Part shown: positions 1 to 11,802 of the stretch, piece by piece
Position numbering within the stretch: position 1 is the first letter of the stretch
Layout: every line of letters starts with the position of its first letter
NCBI RefSeq assembly: GCF_028389875.1
Contig: NC_084667.1
Coordinates: 57,948,570 to 58,012,569 of the forward strand
DNA: 64,000 nucleotides
Source of the DNA: Rhea pennata
Lineage: Eukaryota; Chordata; Aves; Rheiformes; Rheidae
Direction of reading: 5' to 3'
Notes under the pieces: model-generated
The model's input: only the letters and a program-made list of their open reading frames with translations
Told to the model about the DNA's origin: nothing
Databases searched by the model: none
Made by a program: the position numbers and the translations under genes

Positions 1-2046
1 ACCAAGCGAACTGTACTGACCACAAAATGAGGGCTTAAGGAGTTTTGCAAGCTCTTTGGGGCTGAGGTGTCCTGTTGAAGTATGTGTAATATTGAACCCT
101 TCTCTAAAAATTTGGGTTTTTTTAAATGTCCCACTTTGGCCACCCATAAATGGAATTATCTAAGCCTTACAAATCACTTTGAAAAATCACAGCCACATTT
201 TTAAAAAAGGAGGCTACATTTTCATTTTAGCAATATAGATGTAAATTAGAATCCCTCTTCCTCTCTTTCTGTAAATCAAAGAGCAATGCCTTTTAGAAGA
301 CATTTTATCGTACCCCTTCAGCACATACACACACACACTAAGACCAAGACCACCAATAGCAAATGCAGAATTATTTATTGCCTATGAAGGATCGGTACAC
401 ACAATATAAATTGAAAAAATGGGAAAATGAGTTTTAAAATTAAAATTACAGAGCAGAATTAACAGAAAAAGCATTTAAACATATTACTGCCCCAAGCGAG
501 TGAGAATTTCAATGGAAAATAACAACCAAATGTTTCCAAAGTCAACCACAGAAATCAAATGAAATTCAACTTAAACACAATTTATTCTGAAGATTTTGTT
601 ATTACAGAGTCACACATGCATGTAGTATTCATGATTATTTCTCAAAAATTAAACTCTTCTGGTTGCTCAAATTTGTGTAACACCAACAAAGGTTTTTAAA
701 AAGAGAAATCCCTCTATTCTGTGAGACTGTTTCTGGGAACTTTCCTGGAAATCCCAGCAAGACAAGCCAGAGAAAATTTTCTATGGGGAATTGTGATTGT
801 TGCAGCAAATATGTGCTTATACTCTGATTCACTTAATTAAGCCCTTCAACTGAATAACAGAATACAAAACAAGGAACACACTGAATAGTAACCAATCTTT
901 AACAAGATCATACATATTAACTGTACATTACATAAATGTAAATTCAAATCAGCAGCAAAGTCAGACTGTACTTATGATTTTCAATAAATGCTTTAAAGCA
1001 GCATTTGTCAGTGGCGTTAATTTTTAATTATATGACTAGTGACAACACTGTATGCCACCCAAAATTTTAGCATGCTGGAAAAATCTAGTTTCTCTTTTGA
1101 AGTTAAATTTCAAAAAAACAATTTCTGAAGGATATTAATGGGGAGAGAATAGAAGAAGAAATACACACATAGTGGAGAAGTCAAAATAAAAAAAAATAGA
1201 TGTATAACAGACATATTAAACATCCAGATCACAAAACTTGGGTAGCTTTTCATTTCTATTTCACTTTACATGAACAGTAATGCATGAAAATTGTATTATA
1301 AAAATATGTACTGTTCTCTCATAAGTGATACTGCTGTTTTCAAACAACAAATGCACTGTTAACACGGCCATTTGTACTGTCCTCTAAAAGTAATAGTCAA
1401 AATTTGTTATGAACTTGTGGTTATTGAGTGAAGTTCATTGATAGCCTCAGTGAATTCCTCTTGGACAAGCATATAAGAAACTCAACAACTATTCTGTGTT
1501 CTGTGGCTATTAATGGAATTGTCTTTCAAGAGGTTTGTAATTACATCTGAGTGAAGACTGGTCTCCAGTGGTCCACAAGTAGATGTACATCTACCCATGC
1601 TTATTAAGGTACACTGTGGAGCAATGCTACTTTGGCAAAATGGTGTTACTTACCAAGAAGAATGTGTAACAAGAAGTACAAGACCCAGAGATGGAGACTG
1701 AGATGGTGTTAAAGTAAGAAATGATGTTAATAAACTTAATGAAAGCCTGCAAAACAGAAGAAAAGGGAAGCACATGTTTTACATCAGTTTTTGATAAACC
1801 ATTCATAACACCACCACAGTTAAATCATGTCATCCCAGATTAGCATGCTCAACACTTTAAAAAAACATGTTCTCTCCCAGAAACTATTGCCTTGTGAAGT
1901 CTCCTTAAATCAACCTTGAGTGCCTCAGCTTTCAAAATTTCCCATGACATTTTGATGTTCAAGTTATGTATGATACCTGGTCAGATAAGACCAAATAGGC
2001 CAGATGAACAAATACAATGCATTTAATTTTCCCCATTAATATACAA

Positions 2047-2068
2047 ATATATATATATATATATATAT
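2047..2068. repeat. (AT)n microsatellite
   Basis: About 11 uninterrupted AT units in AT-rich DNA, preceded by ATACAA. Confidence 0.95.
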
Positions 2069-3867
2069 GAAAGAAAAAGGTTGCATTTTGGGCAGTTGCA
2101 CACTATCGAGGAACAAACAAGTCAAATCCTGGGCAGTTTTACACAGCTCAAGTAAAGCAGAAGATGAAATAAGAACTTGCACTCCACTCTTCAAATGACT
2201 TCTCCATCTTAGTTTAGGTACAAGGGAGTGACTTTGCTCCCAACACACAGCAACGTATCTGAACAGGCAGAAAGCTGTAGTATTGACATCCTGTATGCAC
2301 TTTGGGACCGAATGAACTGGTCCTGGACTCCACGTTATATTGGTCATTCCTTGAATGGCACAAAAGCATCTAGAACTAAGAAGTAGAATATCTAAGTAAT
2401 ATACAGTAGATTATGAATTCTGCAGTCCTTACTTAGACAATTTCTTCACCTCACCTTTCCCAGAAAGCAGAGGCTGCAATACAACATACAGAGCTAAATT
2501 AAACCTTACGCAAACATTACTGATATGTACAGATGTACACTGCTTCAAGTAGCTTACTCATCATATGTAATACAAGAAAACAGCAAGTTACTGGGGGCCA
2601 AGGGCAAACATTACAAGAACATTTCTCAGCTATTCAGAGCTGTGAATTCAAGGCAATGCGTTGTTAAATTGGATGTCCATATATGAAAGAGCTATAGTAA
2701 TGGAATATGATGGCAATGAGCACAGCACTTTATTTATCATCTTTTTATTATTAAGATGTTCACTGCAAGAAAATATACTTAAACAACTTTAATTCTTATA
2801 ACAATCTCTCTAAATGGAGAAAAAGTTAATTGAAAAACTTTTTGGAAAGAGCAATCTAACTTACCCACAGTTGGGAAGAAGCATCTAGTCAAGTATAGTC
2901 TATAATAGTACTCATATGAGGCCACTTTGGGGTACTTCTATTCAGACGCTTAACTGACTACATCTTGCTTTCCTAGTGGAAAAATAATATGCAATGCTCC
3001 AAATAAAGTAAATAATTTTTATACACAAAAAGGAGAATATTCTGTAAAGTATTTCCCTGATTGATTATAAATCAAAAATGTGGAAAAAGTTCCAAACTTC
3101 TTCAACAGCAATTCATTAAATACTGTTGGCTGCATCTTCACCTATTACTAGCACATGCTCCAATTTGATCACCTGTTGACTAAGGTCAAATGGCCACAGT
3201 GATGGTAGTATCCCCAATTAAGCAACACCTGTATCAATAGCCAAAATGAGATACTGCTCACCAAAACCAAGGACAGGATCCATTCCCATTTTCTCAGTAC
3301 ACCTGCTTTTTCAGTTTGGTTCCCCCTTAAAATAGGACTGAAAATACCCATAGAGCATGCTAGGCCTCAGCTTGGGTTTTCCTTGATTAGGGGCAACTAT
3401 TAGCACCAAAATATTCACATTAAACTACACATCTAGGATCCTCCCCTTCTTGCTTTTTAATTGTCGCCATGACAATGTCAACACTTAAATCACCACCACT
3501 GAACATATGCAAGATGTGGCCCAGTTTACATCTCTTAAAGTTGTTATCTAGACTGCTCTCAGACACACTATTGCATTTGGCTCAGATTTCTTAGGTTTTC
3601 TTCACAGCCGTAGAGCTGGAGTGTTACATTAGCAAAGAGATGAGATGGGAATAACCAGGCAAAGAGATGCATTTATAAAGAAAGGTGAGATTCTGGAGAC
3701 AGAGGTATGAACAGGACCCTGTGACCACACATCAGCTCAGGCCAGACCCTGAATGCTCCAGCCCTGCAAAGAAATCCGCTGCTTCTGTGACGCCCCGTGC
3801 GTACACAGGCCCTGCTGAAACCAGCCCCGCTCTGTCAGCACTGCTCCCAGCACCCAATGCTGATGCA

Positions 3868-3928
3868 GTCCTGTCCCGCTTCAATGAGAATTTTAACCAA
3901 AAATTCCAATGACATCAGGCAGGATCAG
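3868..3928. mobile_element. Possible degenerate palindromic repeat
   Basis: GTCCTGTCCCGCTTCAATGA and CCAATGACATCAGGCAGGAT form imperfect inverted ends around an AT-rich middle. It looks like an old member of the hairpin group with TCCTGC/GCAGGA ends. Divergence is high, so this is tentative. Confidence 0.35.
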
Positions 3929-6900
3929 AATTGTTGTTGCCTGGAACGCCCTTATGGCATAGAGAAGAGAGTAACATAGTGGCCAGTACTTCGGGCAGCA
4001 GAACAAAACTGCATTAAATACCTGCTCCAAAGCCACTGTTGTAAAGGGAAAGTTGTCATGCCGACGAGCAAGTGCTTGGTGCATCCTCTCTCTGGCATCT
4101 TACTCGAGAAAGAGGAGAATGTTTTATCCCAATAACTGGGATTGTCTGTAAATAGGAAACACAGTTACAGCAGAGTTAAACAGTTAAACAAGGCAGCATA
4201 TTCCTAATAATGGAAATATAACACCTTTAATATTTTAACACCTCTAATATTAAGATATAGTATTAAGTGTTAATTTGGCCAACTATTTCATAAGCATGGA
4301 GGTATTTTTAATCAATGCTTATTTTTTTTTTAAGATTACAGTAGTTACAGAATTATTACATTTTAAATGTATATTTCTAATTAATTCTGGCAGATCCTTA
4401 GTTAATTGGAAATAATACCTGAGCCATTTTGATACAAAAAGCTGTGACATTTTATATCAGCTAAGGTTATCTGCTGTCAGTTGATTATCTGGATCAACAT
4501 CATTACAAGCATATGGTCAGCAGCAGTGACTTTGAAAACCTGGGTGCAAAAACTGGGAATGAGCTAATGAAATTTCTGGGCGTACAGAACAGAACTGGAA
4601 TATTTCACTGGAAGAACTGAATGACATCAAGGACTAAAGTAGTACAAACAGGATGAAATCCAGTATTACCTAGCTCAGTTTCATGAAGTTGGCAGCAAAA
4701 ATGTTATCTATAAACTGGGCACTTACCAGATGCATGTGGGAGAGGAGAAAACTCCTGATGTTTCAGTCAGTTTCAGGATCAGCATGAGCCCCTAAAGAGA
4801 TGTAGCTATGGTAAACAAGAATTACGATCCAAAAACACCTGGGATATTTCCAGTAGAAATGGATGCACTGGTCATATGTTATTGGAATACTATATAAAAT
4901 TTAGGTCACCACTTTCAAGGACAGACACAGCTGTGCTCCATATGGGGGAGATCCATAGCCACAGCCCTGTCACATGGCCCCAGAGCATGTGCCCAGGCTC
5001 CCACATTTGTGCCTGGGAAATCCCATGCCATGCACCACATGAACAGGAAATCCAGCGTGTGCGGAACATGAACTGTACAGATGGCCAGTGAGTGCACAAT
5101 AAGTCCGATGCATTCGCGATGTACTGGGCTCATCGGGACAAGTTGACCCTGCAGTGCATTGCCCAGGAAGACTGATATCGCGGAGAGGCTCCACAACTTA
5201 TGCGCATACACTTCTCATTTTATTTTGGGATTTCAAGAAGGTCCAACGTGTATTGCACAGCACCCATCAAATAACATAGCACATGTAACATACACCCAGT
5301 GTATCCCTGACATGTCACACTCATTGTCCAAGTGCTTGGCTGTCAAACTGCATACGCATTTGTTTGCGACTTCCAGACATCAGCCAGCCTGACTAGAACG
5401 ACTGTGCTGCACAAGTGACCATATGCGTATCAAGCAGTGCTAATGCAAATAAAGGAGCGAGTACAGCCATGTCTAGTTCTCCAATTAATCTTTTCCTATA
5501 TGATGCAGAAAAATAAGACTTACATGAAACAGATGCAGAACAGAGCTTCTAGGAGGTTCAGGGAAAAGGAAAGCCCATCTCATGAGAAGAGACTAGGAGC
5601 ATATCTGAACAAAGAGGTGCAGACAGATGTAATCACCTTTGTCCTTACTCTCAGATGACCTATTCCTGGTCCAGAACCTATAGGGACTGAATTAGCATGG
5701 TGCTAATGAACTTTTCAGCAGAACTTACTAGCTGAGGCTTAGCATTATACTGACACAGCCCTATAGGTGCCAGGAGAGGGGCAATTTGTACCCCTCACTC
5801 AGAACATAAGCAAAATGTGAGCCTGAAGTTGCCTGTCCCACTGGTACCACTATGCCCCATGCAAGCCTGGTGTGTTAGCCCCGGCAGAAAGCTGCCCAAG
5901 GGCGATAGGGTTGCCCTCTGAAAATACTCTGAAAGGGGAGGAAGAAAAATTGGCTCAGTAAAAAGACAGTATTGGCATAGAAACAAACAGATGTAAATCA
6001 GCCATAGATACTTTTTAAGCTGGAAATCAGAATAACTGTTCTAAACATTATGGCAATGAGATCTTGGAAAAGCCTCACACAAGTAATGGGGGCAAAAATG
6101 TAACTAATTTTAAGGTGATATTTGATATGTTTCTGAACAGAATTCTATACTACAGAGGTATCTGAAATACTCCTAGACATCCTATAAGATCCCACCCTGC
6201 AAAACTCCATTAGCTGTGAACTGCAAACTGAAACCCAATTGAAATCAGAAATTTAATTAAAAACAGCTCCTCTGAGCCTGCTGCTGGCAGTCATTATACT
6301 GGTAAAAAGTGACAGCTGCTTCCATCGGCAGCCCAATGTCAATGACTGTTAACAGGCCAAGGAATAGACACAGGCTACAACTACCCCAGGACCACAGCAT
6401 TATGTAAAATATATTTATAAGAAAGAATTCAGAGCCTTATATATATGCTTTCATCAGCTAAGATACTTTGCTCCTACTTTATGTTTTGCTGCTGCCTTCC
6501 ATTTTTTGGCTCAGTGGGAGCATAATGCCAATTAAAATTAGTTAAGAAAGAAAATGTCAGTTTTTCCAAGCACAGCGTAATTGTTCTTAAAAAAAATGTT
6601 CCCTCAGTATCTAGTAAATTCAGGGTTTGTTTGTTTGTAATAAATATTTCAAAACTCTTTCCCCTTTCTATGAGCAGACTTAGATCACGTTGATCCCTCT
6701 TATTCACAATTAATAATACATACTTAAGCTCTGTAAAAATGTATGATTCCCATATAAAAAGGGGTTGTGAACATCTTTTGTAAATGAGTACCATTTTCTT
6801 GTTTTAAGAAATTTGAGCTTGGTTTCAGGTAAGAACTAGCAGCAAGGGACTAATATTCCCACAAAATCAATGTTATTAAAATGTCAGCAATAGAAGTATA

Positions 6901-9900
6901 GTTGGATTCTGGGAAGCAGGTTTGCATATATGTTAATATTCAGAGGCAAGCTGTGGGCCTTCATTTAAGTTTTACAGAGGATGGTGGACTACTCAAGGTA
7001 TCAACAATAATTCATGCACTGAGAAGAGTGAACTGGAACCCAAAATTTAATATCTAGGTTTAAAGTACCCATTTAATCTTTGGTTGTTTTTTGTGCCAGA
7101 GCTTCAGGTGAAAATGATTGGCCATATGAAATGATGAGCTATATCACATAGCTATGCTTGTCACAGTTTTTCCCTGTGAAGATACTGTATTGCTTAGTCT
7201 AAGAATAACTTTAAAATTCACAGAAAGTAAGAACTGTTGAGCAGCTAAAAATAAAAAGTCACAGGAGGACGCTCTATTAGGCATAAGCATTGAGACCCTT
7301 TGAATCTGCTTGAGCTATGGAGCTAACCTAAACATTTTGAGTGAAATGCTGATCCCAATGAATTCAAAATTATTTGTGGTGAGAAGTAATGCTTCTCCTT
7401 TTATTTCTATTTTCCTGCTAATGGGGATCAGATACAACATTGAAAGACTATTCTGTAAACAAAGTGCAAAATTAATCATTTTCAGAGGAACATTTTATTC
7501 ACAGTAGGCTAGGGAAGGAATTAAGCCTAAGTAACAATGAAGGTAAATCAGAATATAGAGAAAGTGAAAAGACCATCTGAAGATGCAATTAAAAAAAATA
7601 CAGGATATATTATGGCATAAAGCAGAATATACAGTTTATGAGGAAAATTCAACGATTGAATAAAATGCTGAGTAATTTCATCTGAGCATTAAATTATTTG
7701 CAGTTTCCTGCATAAAGGGAAAAATTAGAACAGAGATTCAGCTCCTTTTTATGCCAAAGATCTTTTCCTGATCCAAGAACAGAGAAGCTAGCAGGTTTAC
7801 ACAATTTTATGTCAATTAAAATTTTCCATATAAACAATGTATAACTAACTGACTTCCCCTTCCAATGCTTTCTGGGCAAAGGTTTGGAAAGAAATACTGC
7901 ATTGCAATTTAAAATAACCAAATTGCATCTATTTTGGAACAAGCAAGGAATTACATGCAGTTCACATTTGTCAAAACCTTTCTATCTGACTGCAGAGGTC
8001 TATTATTAGGATGTGTCAAACCTGTCCAGAAACCAACCATATTTTTTTCTACTATTGATAAACAAGCCTTGCATTAAATTAGGAGATTAAGAGGTGTATT
8101 CTATCCAATTCTTATGTATGTTTAGTCATTAATCCAAAACAACATTGCCAAACCCTGACCACAGAAATAATAAAAATAAATACTAAAGGTCTGGGAAGAG
8201 AAATCCTGAGGTCACAAAAAGAAGGTAACTTCAAGGGAGTATCCTGGAAATTAAGACTTATAAATTATAAAAGGCTGAAAGAAACAAATTTCAGAAGTTG
8301 CATAATGCCATTTTACACAGCTAAAAATAATGGGGTCATGGTGCAAATGCCAGGAAAAAAATCACTGAAAAACTTCACAAGTATTTATGCTCAAAGAAAA
8401 GTCCTGAAGAAGGCGAGTTATTTGAAGAGAACATGAGAACACAGTAATGTTGTGTTCTAGCTTTGTTTGAAATGTCACTTGTTTGAAACAGGTCCATCAT
8501 ACTTAAAACAATCATTTACACAGAACTAGAGCACATTATGTATGTAGTATATGTTTCAGTGATGTTTGGGATAAAAGGTAGATCATCTGAATTCTATATT
8601 CAAAAGTGGGCTGATATTCTCATCTATGTAGAGAACTATGTAGAGTGAAATATTCCATTCTTGTTAAATTATTTGTTCCTTAGCTCTACAGCTTATTCAA
8701 AAAAATGTTAAACTACCACTGAGAAAACCCTTATATTGTAGAAAATGAAGGTGACCTTGAAAAAGATTATCCTACACATGATCCCTAAAGATTTTTCTTG
8801 CATAAATGTTTTTCTAAATGCTATTTTTCCTGCTGTCCCCTCTGAGTCTGCTACAGATTGAAAATTCAAATGTTTATTCAGGCAAGCCACATGCAATAGT
8901 CTGAAAACTCAAGAGCTTTTAAAGGCTTTTTTAAATTCTTTATATTCTACTGCACTTCTTAAGGAAAGCGAGGTGATGAAAATCACTTCCCAAGCCTTAT
9001 CATACCACGTGGCTCGAGTAAAATCCTGATCATTATGAAGGCAACGGGAGTTTTGCCACTGATCATTCAAGGCTTTCACCACACAAGTATCCAGGCTCTA
9101 AGAATTAGCCTGTAACAAAGAATCCAAGCAGCAGTGAGATTTCCCCACAGAAAGGAAGCTCAGAAGAGTTTCCTTTGCCCCGACAAAGCCTGGACCTAGT
9201 CAGCCAACTCAAAAGTAACCTCATAACATTTTGAGAAAATACCGTTGTCGTGCTGCCATTTAAAAGAAGAAAACTAGCCTTAGTTATAAGCCTGCTAGTC
9301 TCATCTTTCTAAATGGAGTATTGAAATTTGCCTAGTGGAAACACGCTCTTTGTTCTAAAATACCGCACATGGTGCATTTTGCTGGAATCTTTTTAGTGCA
9401 GATTTAGATTCAAGCAAATTGCATCTCCTCATCCTTCTCTGCATCACACCTGAAACCAGTCTGAAAAAGATAATGGAAGAAACACTTTCTCTCTCTGCCA
9501 ATGACTTCATCTGTATTCAATGTGTATAAAGTCTTCACTTAAGTATAGCTCTATGGGGTTCCACTTCTGGACTAGACTGTTGTCTTGGCTGCAGAACAAA
9601 CCGTTCAGATGACTATAATTACACTGTACTACCAGGGGGTCCAGCCTGAGCTCTTGAGCCACAACAGCTTTCGAGCAGATCTCTTGATGGGTAGCAGAGA
9701 TGTGCTTGGCACTGGGGTTTCCGGATAATCTGATTTCCTACTGCTGGAGGAAGTGTATTAGCAGCTGCTGCTCCGAAGTTGACATTACTGGCTCACCCAA
9801 GAAGGCAGCTGTGCACCCCATTCAACACGATCCCCTGGTGACACACTGGAACCCTGCAACAGCTACTGTCATCTCCTATACATCTCCTAAACTCCTTTGC

Positions 9901-10130
9901 TACACAAAAAGGTGATAATACATACATTTTCCTTGCAGTGAAGCTTATTCAAGGTGTTTCTGCTCTGAACACATTCTCACTATGCAACTCCACCCAGGTG
10001 TGGTTTGCTAATACTGTTAAGACAGTCTAACGGGATAATTCTGTTACCCCAGCCTTGGCTTTGGGTTGCAGCCATTTCTCTTGTGTCTTCTCCACATTGC
10101 ACCTGCGATCTTTGGTTTTGTCATGAGACA

Positions 10131-10206
10131 GTTTAGGGAGTTAAACTGGCAGAAAATAATTCATTTCTGTACAGCTAAGTTCTTCTGCCCCCTTAATTCC
10201 CTAAAC
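10131..10206. repeat. Inverted repeat, 14-bp arms with a 48-base loop
   Basis: GTTTAGGGAGTTAA at 10131-10144 pairs with TTAATTCCCTAAAC at 10193-10206 with one mismatch. It could be the ends of a short non-autonomous DNA transposon or chance. Confidence 0.7.
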
Positions 10207-10322
10207 CAGTTTCACCATGGGATCACAAAAGACCCAGTGCAAGTTAGAAGTGAGCAAGCAGTAATAGGCTAGAAAATCATCTCTTTTGGCATCATTTAGT
10301 GCTGTAATTGAGCTGCACCATA

Positions 10323-10349
10323 AACAAACCAAACCAAACCAAACCAAAC
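10323..10349 (+). repeat. (AAACC)n pentanucleotide repeat
   Basis: About five units of AAACC/CAAAC precede a CACATACACAAAAA stretch. Confidence 0.85.
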
Positions 10350-10977
10350 ACATACACAAAAACCCCACCTCTCTCCTTGTTTTCAGTCCATATCCTTTTG
10401 GTCATCTAGTTTCTACTGTAGATTCACCTGCTACTAGAACAACAGGGGCAGTAACAAGCAGTAGCACAGAAGTAGATGCAGAAACCTGTTAGCACTTCTG
10501 GGGAACACTAAACTGGATCATGCTGTTGTTTCTTGTGCCTATTAGCCAAAAACAAGTTTGGATAGGTGGCTCACAAACTCAGGAAAAATGAGTTGCCACT
10601 TCCTCAGGGTCAGAGTTCAGTTTGCACTAGAAGACAAATAGGTCTGGAACCAGTCCTCCTTCCAAATCAATCAATTCCCCTCAAATTCAATCCATAATTA
10701 GCAGCAAGTGAAAAGAAAAAGAGAAAGCTTCAGTGCAGAAAACCTCTTGGTCTTATACAACGTATTAGTCATATACTCAAAGACAAGAATGCCAGGGTGG
10801 GGCAGGAGAATCAAAGCTAAAGGCTCTGTTGGTGATTTAATTGTCCAGTATGGGCATTGGAGTATGGCCCTTTTTTTCCTTTCAATTCACAAAGCTACTC
10901 AAAGCATTGGTAAGCTGCTTGACTTTGCAATTTTTTTCTCTCTCCAGGCACACACATTTGAAACCAGCTCAAGTCAC

Positions 10978-10982
<5 letters not shown>

Positions 10983-11011
<29 letters not shown>

Positions 11012-11061
11012 AAAGAAAAAAGAAAAGAAAAGAAAAAAAAGAAAAAGAAAGAAAGAAAGGA
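10983..11061 (+). repeat. Poly(A) run grading into a 79-base purine-only tract
   Basis: About 28 A are followed by GAAA/GAAAA units with no pyrimidine until 11062. It may be a simple-repeat expansion or the tail of an old retrocopy; no gene-like sequence is recognisable upstream. The lysine-rich frame across it is spurious. Confidence 0.9.
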
Positions 11062-11377
11062 CACCACAAAGGGAAAAAAAAACATCAAAAAAAGTTGTCA
11101 TCTAAAAGTAGTAAAAGATTAATAGGGATGTAGGTCCAGAAACAGCAAGACCTATGCATGGGCTCCAGTTTAAAGTAACTTCTTTCCAGAGGTGTCATTA
11201 AGAGTAAACAACTGTAAATGGAGTTTATCCACTTCAGATTTCAGCAATATAATATTTGCCCACTTCTTACAGATACCTAACAGGTGAGTAATTACCACTG
11301 CACTGCTACACGTCTCTGTAGTCACTGGACACAGGTGGACACTTACTAGGAGAAGAAATTGTTTAGCTATTATTTCA

Positions 11378-11408
11378 GGGCCTGATCCAAACTTCAGTGA
11401 AGTCTTTT
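11378..11408. mobile_element. Possible half of a palindromic repeat
   Basis: GGGCCTGATCCAAACTTCAG followed by TGAAGTCTTTT matches the left arm of the hairpin group represented at 32653-32724. The right arm is not recognisable, so this would be a truncated or decayed copy. Confidence 0.35.
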
Positions 11409-11754
11409 CATTCCTTCACATAAAGTTCTGTTCTAACACATTAACCACATGTAACTAAAATGATATGAGATGTGGATTTCTTCCAAAATACATTTAGTTT
11501 CCTGTCAGAAACTATTGAGAGCCTTCGCACAGGAAATTATAAAATAGAAAATAAACATGTAAATATACCATGTCAACACATCATCTACATCAAAGCAGAC
11601 CTGATGTTTTTAATTTCAGCTTTTTAAGATTTTATTTTTATAAGTCACTGAGTTTATTTTGTAACTCCTGTTTACAAAAAGAACTTTAACAAAGTTATAA
11701 GTTACATTTATCAAAAGTTCTCAAAGGGGGAAATAATGTAAACCTTTGTGTCTG

Positions 11755-11802
11755 TGCGTGCGTGCGCGTGCACACACACACATACATATATATAATATAT
11801 GT
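11755..11802. repeat. Compound (GT/GC)(CA)(TA) microsatellite
   Basis: GTGCGTGCGTGCGCGTG passes into CACACACACACA and then ATATATAATATAT. Alternating purine/pyrimidine runs throughout could adopt Z-DNA or cruciform structure. Confidence 0.9.

Noticed and set aside
4507-4880. Possible processed pseudogene with short peptide-like stretches in three frames
   Set aside because: No protein family could be recognised, stops are frequent, and no poly(A) tail or target duplication is visible.
10708-11133. 141-aa lysine-rich frame
   Set aside because: Its C-terminal half is translated poly(A)/GAAA repeat and the N-terminal half has no homology or context.
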